DNA from: Paracoccaceae bacterium
GTDB lineage: Bacteria > Pseudomonadota > Alphaproteobacteria > Rhodobacterales > Rhodobacteraceae
Direction of reading: 5' to 3'
DNA: 17,553 nt
NCBI GenBank assembly: GCA_026982275.1
Contig: JALSHK010000241.1
Location: 1 to 17,553 of the forward strand
How positions within the stretch are numbered: position 1 is the first letter of the stretch; each line of letters begins with the position of its first letter. Positions 13,764 to 17,553 of the stretch are shown here, in pieces. Below the pieces are notes generated by a model, which was given only the letters and a program-made list of their open reading frames with translations, was not told the DNA's origin and did no database searches. The position numbers and the translations under genes are program-made.

Positions 13764-14600
13764 ATGGAAAACACCCCCTATCACTATGCGCTGATCAAGC
13801 GCGCGATTGAATATATCGATCAAAATGCCGCCGCCCAGCCCTCGCTGGCCGATCTGGCAGCCGCGCTCGGCCTTTCCGAAGCGCATTTCCAGCGCACCTT
13901 CGGACAATGGGTCGGGGTTTCGCCAAAAAAATACCTGCAATACCTTACGCTTAATCAAGCCCGCGATATGCTGGCCCGCCGCCACACCCTGCTCGACACC
14001 GCCCATGAAACCGGCCTTTCCGGCCCCTCGCGGCTGCATGATCTATTTATCAAATGGGAGGCGATGACGCCGGGCGAATATGCGCGGCGCGGCGCAGGGC
14101 TGCGCATTTCCTATGGCTGGTTTGACAGCCCGTTTGGGGATATGCTGGCGCTCTCCACCCCGCGCGGCATTTGCGCCCTTGCCTTCGGGGCCGAGACCGG
14201 ACGCGCGGCCACCGAGGCCGATCTTTTCTCCCGCTGGCCCAAGGCGGAATTCGTGCAAGATTCAAGCGCGATGCGCCACTGGGTAAACGCGGCTCTTTGG
14301 CAAAAGGGCGAGGCAAAATTGCTGCTTTCCGGCTCGCCGCTTCAATTAAAGGTCTGGCAGGCATTGCTGGAAATACCATCGGGATTTGTGACCACCTATT
14401 CCGATATCGCGGCCAGAATTGACAATCCAAAAGCCGTGCGTGCTGTGGGCACAGCAGTGGGGTGCAATCCGGTTAGCTGGCTCATTCCGTGCCATCGGGT
14501 GCTTCGCAAATCCGGGGAAATGGGGGGGTATCACTGGGGATTGCCGGTAAAGCGCGCGCTTTTGGCCCGCGAATCCGCCAATCTCGACGCCGCAGAATAG
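13764..14600 (+). CDS. AraC-type HTH fused to O6-methylguanine-DNA methyltransferase (Ada-like)
   Basis: This 278-residue fusion has an AraC-family DNA-binding region (about 8-107: LADLAAALGLSEAHFQRTFGQ, then an incomplete second helix-turn-helix and MTPGEYARR). The Ogt/MGMT domain follows (about 115-270), with acceptor Cys243 in IPCHRVLR and the downstream GGYHWGLPVKRALL. It transfers methyl groups from O6-methylguanine to itself in a one-use reaction. The N-terminal zinc domain of E. coli Ada, which repairs methylphosphotriesters and acts as the inducing switch, is absent, so how it would sense damage is unclear. The ATG at 13764 is chosen for the family-like N-terminus; an ATG at 13752 is possible, and neither has a clear ribosome site. 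It is divergent from nth over 91 bases. Confidence 0.92.
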   Translation: MENTPYHYALIKRAIEYIDQNAAAQPSLADLAAALGLSEAHFQRTFGQWVGVSPKKYLQYLTLNQARDMLARRHTLLDTAHETGLSGPSRLHDLFIKWEAMTPGEYARRGAGLRISYGWFDSPFGDMLALSTPRGICALAFGAETGRAATEADLFSRWPKAEFVQDSSAMRHWVNAALWQKGEAKLLLSGSPLQLKVWQALLEIPSGFVTTYSDIAARIDNPKAVRAVGTAVGCNPVSWLIPCHRVLRKSGEMGGYHWGLPVKRALLARESANLDAAE

Positions 14601-14658
14601 CTCGGCAAAGCTCCGCCCATTTACCAAAGATACGGAATTTCGCTGGTATTCCTCATTC

Positions 14659-14675
14659 TATAAGCTAGATATAAG
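14659..14675 (+). promoter_or_regulatory. Possible promoter region of the OmpA-family lipoprotein gene
   Basis: In the AT-rich gap 14601-14720, two copies of TATAAG (14659-14664 and 14670-14675) lie 11 bases apart and resemble -10 elements. No convincing -35 is seen 16-18 bases upstream of either. A ribosome site, GAAAGG (14708-14713), lies 7 bases before the ATG at 14721. Confidence 0.3.
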
Positions 14676-14720
14676 AGGTATTTAGCGCCTGATGTTTGGG
14701 CAAATTAGAAAGGTATTCTT

Positions 14721-15368
14721 ATGACACGTATTAAAACCCCTTTGGCGATTGTAGTGGTTGCCGGACTGGGCCTTAGCGCTTGCACCAATCCGGATGGCAC
14801 CAATTTCAACGGCGGCACAGGTGCATTGGTTGGTGCCGGCGTAGGCGCGGCAATCGGCGCGGCGGCTTCGGGAAATAACGCCCGTGGCGCTGTAGTGGGC
14901 GGCATTATCGGCGGGCTGATCGGTGGTGCCGTGGGCACAGATCTTGACCGCCAAGAGGCGGCGCTGCGCAGCCAGATGAGCGGTAGTGGCGTGTCGATCA
15001 TAAATACCGGCAGCCAGCTTATCGTAACCCTGCCGGAATCTATCACCTTTCCGGTAGATAGCGCGCGGTTGCGACCCAGCTTTATCCGCTCGCTAAACGC
15101 GCTGGCCGATAATCTGCAAAGCTACCCGAACTCCCGCGTCGAAATTGTAGGCCATACGGACAGCACCGGCTCCGCAGCCTATAACAAGAGGCTTTCAATG
15201 CAGCGCGCACTCAGCGTTAAATCGGTTTTGGTGAATGCCGGAATTCGCGCCAATCGCCTGCAGGCCATTGGCCAGGGTGAAACCAGCCCCGTTGCCTCAA
15301 ACGATACCGCTGCCGGACGTCAGCAAAACCGGCGCGTGGAGATATATATCACACCAAACCGCCGTTAA
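14721..15368 (+). CDS. OmpA-family outer-membrane lipoprotein
   Basis: This 215-residue lipoprotein has a signal peptide ending in the lipobox LSAC, with C21 as the lipidated residue. A glycine-zipper segment follows (about 32-73: GALVGAGVGAAIGAAAS and GGIIGGLIGG), which may insert in or lie against a membrane. An OmpA C-terminal peptidoglycan-binding domain comes next (about 98-213). In it, VEIVGHTDSTG carries D147 and LSMQRAL carries R162, the pair that binds diaminopimelate in OmpA, with the same 15-residue spacing. It probably tethers the outer membrane to the wall and resembles YiaD-type proteins. Residue 22 is Thr, not Asp, which fits outer-membrane sorting. It has its own leader and terminator and appears monocistronic. 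Confidence 0.93.
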   Translation: MTRIKTPLAIVVVAGLGLSACTNPDGTNFNGGTGALVGAGVGAAIGAAASGNNARGAVVGGIIGGLIGGAVGTDLDRQEAALRSQMSGSGVSIINTGSQLIVTLPESITFPVDSARLRPSFIRSLNALADNLQSYPNSRVEIVGHTDSTGSAAYNKRLSMQRALSVKSVLVNAGIRANRLQAIGQGETSPVASNDTAAGRQQNRRVEIYITPNRR

Positions 15369-15432
15369 TATCTCCTTTACCCGGGGAAAAGGATCACTCT
15401 GGCACAAAAACTGCAAAATTCACTGCAAGCAC

Positions 15433-15464
15433 AAAAAAGGCCCGATAAAATATCGGGCCTTTTT
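15433..15464. terminator. Strong bidirectional intrinsic terminator
   Basis: A 14-base-pair stem (AAAAAGGCCCGATA paired with its complement) closes on an AAA loop, with A and T tracts flanking the GC-rich core so that either strand reads as hairpin plus T run. It lies 65 bases after the OmpA-family stop and 17 bases after the end of atpF on the other strand, so it can end both converging transcripts. Confidence 0.9.
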
Positions 15465-15481
15465 CAGTTAGCAGCCTGTGT

Positions 15482-16048
15482 CTAATGTAACTTCGCAGTC
15501 ACATCCTTAATAGACGCATCTATCATGGCATTGGCATCTTTCGCCGCCATACCTTTGGAGATCACATCCGCAGCCGCGGCCACCGCCACCGCCACCGCTT
15601 TATCTTTCACCTCGCGCACCGCCGCGTTTTGCGCCGATTCGATCTGGTCATCCGCCGCAGCCAGACGGCGGGCGATCACCTCTTGCAAATCGAGTTTGGC
15701 TTGTTCAGCTGCTGCCTCGGCTTCAGCCTTGGCCGAAGCCACGATGGATTTTGAATGCTCGGTCACTTCTTTACGCTTGCGCTCGTAAGAGGCCAGAACA
15801 ATTTTGGCCTCCTCTTGCAATGCCCGTGCTTCCTCAATCTCGGTGCGAATGCCGTCAGAGCGATCATCAAGCAACTTGCCGATAATTTTGGGAACCTTGA
15901 AGTAAATCAAAACCCCGATGAACAGCACAAATGCTATACTCACAACGAAGTCGGTATTGTTCAGATCAAAGAATCTCTGTCCGGGTGCCGCCAGAGCCGG
16001 TGTGCCGATTACGAGCAGGCCTGCAGCTAAAAGAGTCTGTTTACGCAT
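15482..16048 (-). CDS. atpF: F0F1 ATP synthase subunit b
   Basis: This 188-residue subunit is part of the peripheral stalk that holds F1 against rotation. An N-terminal cleavable-looking segment (MRKQTLLAAGLLVIG, ending ALAA near 18-21) precedes the membrane helix (about 33-50, DFVVSIAFVLFIGVLIYF). A long charged coiled coil follows to the end (about 60-185), rich in Ala, Glu and Lys. The extra signal-like N-terminus is usual for this subunit in Rhodobacterales. The start at 16048 lies 4 bases after the b' stop, and its ribosome site AAAGGG lies inside the end of the b' gene, so the two are probably translated together. It is the last F0 gene and is followed by the bidirectional terminator; F1 genes are not in this window. 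Confidence 0.95.
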   Translation of the reverse strand: MRKQTLLAAGLLVIGTPALAAPGQRFFDLNNTDFVVSIAFVLFIGVLIYFKVPKIIGKLLDDRSDGIRTEIEEARALQEEAKIVLASYERKRKEVTEHSKSIVASAKAEAEAAAEQAKLDLQEVIARRLAAADDQIESAQNAAVREVKDKAVAVAVAAAADVISKGMAAKDANAMIDASIKDVTAKLH

Positions 16049-16052
16049 ATTC

Positions 16053-16610
16053 CTACCCTTTCATCTGTGCGGTAATTGCCGCTTTTATGGCCGCGTCATC
16101 AGAAAGCGAAGGCATCAACGAGGCGACGATATCGCCGGTTGTAGCCATGGCCACTTCCCGCACATTTTCCACAGCACTTTCGCGGATTGCCGCAATTGCC
16201 TGCGCGGATTCAGCCGTCTTGGCGCTGATTTCGGCATCGGCTTTCTCAACAGCCTTCGCCAGCTCTTTCTGGATTTCCGCTTTGGTTTCAGCCGCGATTG
16301 CCTGCGCCTCCGCGCGGGCTTGGGCCAGTGCGGATTCATAATCGGCTTCAGCCTGTTCGGCCTGTTTTTTGAATTCCGCAGCCTGGCTGATATAATCACT
16401 GATCATGGAATGGCGCTCTTCAAGCACCCCCCCGATTCGTGGCAAAATTACTTTCGACACGATGAAAAAGATTATGATCAGCGCCAGAACCAACCAGAAT
16501 ATCTGGTTCGGGAAGGTGGCGAAATCCAGTTGTGGCATGCCGGGAGCCTCGGCCACCCCTGCCACTTCAGCAAGTTCTTCTACTGTATCAGATGCCATTG
16601 CATCCCCCAT
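16053..16610 (-). CDS. atpG: F0F1 ATP synthase subunit b'
   Basis: This 185-residue divergent b-type subunit pairs with b to make a heterodimeric stalk, as in photosynthetic bacteria and alphaproteobacteria. An acidic 25-residue N-tail leads to the hallmark MPQLDFATFPNQIFWLV (25-41), the membrane helix (about 35-53) and a coiled coil. Two starts are possible. ATG 16610 lies within a small hairpin and lacks an upstream ribosome site. ATG 16598 is preceded by GGGGGA about 5 bases upstream and would give 181 residues. The longer form is reported here. The symbol atpG is used in this group for b', not for F1 gamma. It follows atpE by 87 bases that contain a strong hairpin. Confidence 0.93.
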   Translation of the reverse strand: MGDAMASDTVEELAEVAGVAEAPGMPQLDFATFPNQIFWLVLALIIIFFIVSKVILPRIGGVLEERHSMISDYISQAAEFKKQAEQAEADYESALAQARAEAQAIAAETKAEIQKELAKAVEKADAEISAKTAESAQAIAAIRESAVENVREVAMATTGDIVASLMPSLSDDAAIKAAITAQMKG

Positions 16611-16647
16611 AAGCTATGGGCCACTTATGCGGCCCGGCTTGTCCATC

Positions 16648-16672
16648 GGTGATCCGCAAAAAGCGGATCACC
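16648..16672 (-). promoter_or_regulatory. Intercistronic hairpin between atpE and b' genes
   Basis: GGTGATCCGC and GCGGATCACC form a perfect 10-base-pair stem around a 5-base loop (TTTTT on the transcribed sense). It begins 25 bases after the atpE stop codon. There is no T tract after the stem, so it is not a standard terminator. It most likely stabilises the 3' end of an atpE message or slows read-through, as suits a subunit needed in many copies. Confidence 0.65.
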
Positions 16673-16697
16673 TGAAATATCCGGAAAAGCCTGAAGC

Positions 16698-16946
16698 CTA
16701 TTGCGCATACATCAGCAACAGCGCGATGAGGAACGAGAAGATCCCCAGAGCTTCGGCAAATGCGATACCGATAAACATGGTTGCGGTCTGGCCGCCAGCC
16801 GCTGCCGGATTGCGCAAGGCACCCGAAAGAAAGCTGCTTACAACGCTACCCACACCGATGGCTGCGCCACCCATGCCGATGCTGGCAAGACCTGCGCCGA
16901 TCATTGCGCCCATTTGGGCCAGATCGCCTGTGATTGCATTTTCCAT
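16698..16946 (-). CDS. atpE: F0F1 ATP synthase subunit c
   Basis: This 82-residue proteolipid forms the rotating c-ring. It has two membrane helices (about 12-40 and 53-80) joined by the polar loop ALRNPAA (43-49), whose Arg-Asn-Pro contacts F1. The ion-binding carboxylate is E65 in IAFAEALGIF. The next residue is Ala rather than the Ser or Thr of sodium-binding rings, so proton coupling is expected. A strong ribosome site, AAGGAG, lies 7-8 bases before the ATG, the best in the window, consistent with high demand for c. It follows atpB by 43 bases and precedes b' with a hairpin between. Confidence 0.96.
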   Translation of the reverse strand: MENAITGDLAQMGAMIGAGLASIGMGGAAIGVGSVVSSFLSGALRNPAAAGGQTATMFIGIAFAEALGIFSFLIALLLMYAQ

Positions 16947-16989
16947 TTGATTTCTCCTTTTAAGAATGACTGGAATTAGAAGTTTCTAC

Positions 16990-17553
16990 CTAGTGCCCCG
17001 GATGCAGCGCATCGTTGAGATATACACAGGTAAGAACAGTGAAAACATAAGCCTGAATGACCACAACAAGCAGCTCCAGGCCAAAGACCGCCATGATCGC
17101 GCCAACCGGCGCGATCAGCCCTATGCCAAGCGGCGTGCCCGCAGCCAGCACAGCGGCAAACCCGGCAAACACTTTAATCACGGCGTGGCCCGCCATCATG
17201 TTGCCCGCCAAACGAATGGAATGGCTGACCGGGCGCACAAAATACGAGATAATTTCGATCATCGCCAGAATCGGGCGCAGCGCCATCGGCGCCTCTGACA
17301 CCCAGAAAAGCTTCAGAAACTTGAAGCCGTGCCGGTAAAAGCCGATCAAGGTTACAGCCGTAAATACCAGCATCGCCAAAACGGCGGTTGCAGCAATATG
17401 CGACATTACGGTGAAGCTGGCGGGCATTAGGCCCAGCACATTGGTAAACAGGATCAGCAAGAACAGGGTCATGATGTAGGGGAAATATTTCACCCCTTCC
17501 TCGCCGGTGATATCAACTATCATACCCCGCACGAAGCTATAGATCAGCTCTGC
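16990..17553 (-). CDS. atpB: F0F1 ATP synthase subunit a, N-terminus cut by window edge
   Basis: The C-terminal 187 residues of subunit a are visible, and the frame is open to the right edge. About 60-70 N-terminal residues, including the first helix, would lie outside. Subunit a provides the proton half-channels beside the c-ring. The essential arginine is in SHSIRLAGNMMAGH, at residue 114 of the visible part, and the preceding EIISYFVRPV and the final QAYVFTVLTCVYLNDALHPGH are typical. Several hydrophobic helices are present. It is upstream of atpE and is probably the first or second gene of the F0 operon; atpI often precedes it in this group, but that would be outside the window. Confidence 0.95.
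   Translation of the reverse strand, partial: AELIYSFVRGMIVDITGEEGVKYFPYIMTLFLLILFTNVLGLMPASFTVMSHIAATAVLAMLVFTAVTLIGFYRHGFKFLKLFWVSEAPMALRPILAMIEIISYFVRPVSHSIRLAGNMMAGHAVIKVFAGFAAVLAAGTPLGIGLIAPVGAIMAVFGLELLVVVIQAYVFTVLTCVYLNDALHPGH

Noticed and set aside
14050..14430. Minus-strand open frames inside the Ada-like methyltransferase gene
   Set aside because: The plus-strand protein carries intact HTH and PCHR motifs. The antisense products are Arg/Pro-rich with no similarity to known families.
1..17553. CRISPR arrays, tRNA or rRNA genes, insertion sequences, phage or defence genes
   Set aside because: No regularly spaced repeats, tRNA cloverleaf, transposase or integrase motifs were seen. 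Every stretch is covered by housekeeping or conserved alphaproteobacterial genes.

Overview
The window looks like ordinary chromosomal DNA from an alphaproteobacterium, most likely a member of the Rhodobacterales (Roseobacter/Rhodobacter type). Reasons: GC-rich coding sequence; an F0 operon with separate b and b' subunits in the order a-c-b'-b; a PleD-type diguanylate cyclase; a DUF3572 protein; and the pairing of DUF1285 with a MoxR/DUF58/DUF4159 cluster. Assignment is from recognised protein families only, not from a database search.

Layout, left to right. (1) 1-3577, minus strand: moxR-like AAA+ ATPase, DUF58 protein and a BatA/DUF4159 membrane protein, joined by 4-base overlaps; the last gene runs off the left edge. 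A divergent DUF1285 gene lies at 3680-4255. (2) 4279-8802, minus strand: gpmI, an EnvC-like degenerate LytM protein, the S41 protease CtpA, and the Nudix RNA pyrophosphohydrolase RppH. This is probably one transcription unit, linking glycolysis, envelope remodelling and RNA decay by position. (3) 9030-11473: pleD (minus), divergent from a DUF3572 gene translationally coupled to a HAD phosphatase (plus). (4) 11476-13672, minus strand: nth (endonuclease III), an adenosine kinase-like PfkB sugar kinase, a HIT protein and a 52-residue zinc-finger protein. All are tightly packed. Divergent from nth is a second DNA-repair gene, an AraC-type HTH fused to O6-methylguanine methyltransferase (13764-14600). 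(5) 14721-15368: an OmpA-family lipoprotein, ending in a strong bidirectional terminator shared with the atp operon. (6) 15482-17553, minus strand: the F0 genes atpB (partial), atpE, b' and b, with a conspicuous hairpin between atpE and b'.

I find no tRNA, rRNA, CRISPR array, insertion sequence, phage gene or recognisable defence system. No gap between genes exceeds about 230 bases. The most interesting material is regulatory and architectural: the intercistronic hairpins in the atp and ctpA-rppH units, the poorly understood MoxR-DUF58-DUF4159 set, the zinc-ligand-free LytM protein, and the small NDUFS6-like zinc-finger gene. I found no convincing evidence of a wholly new system.
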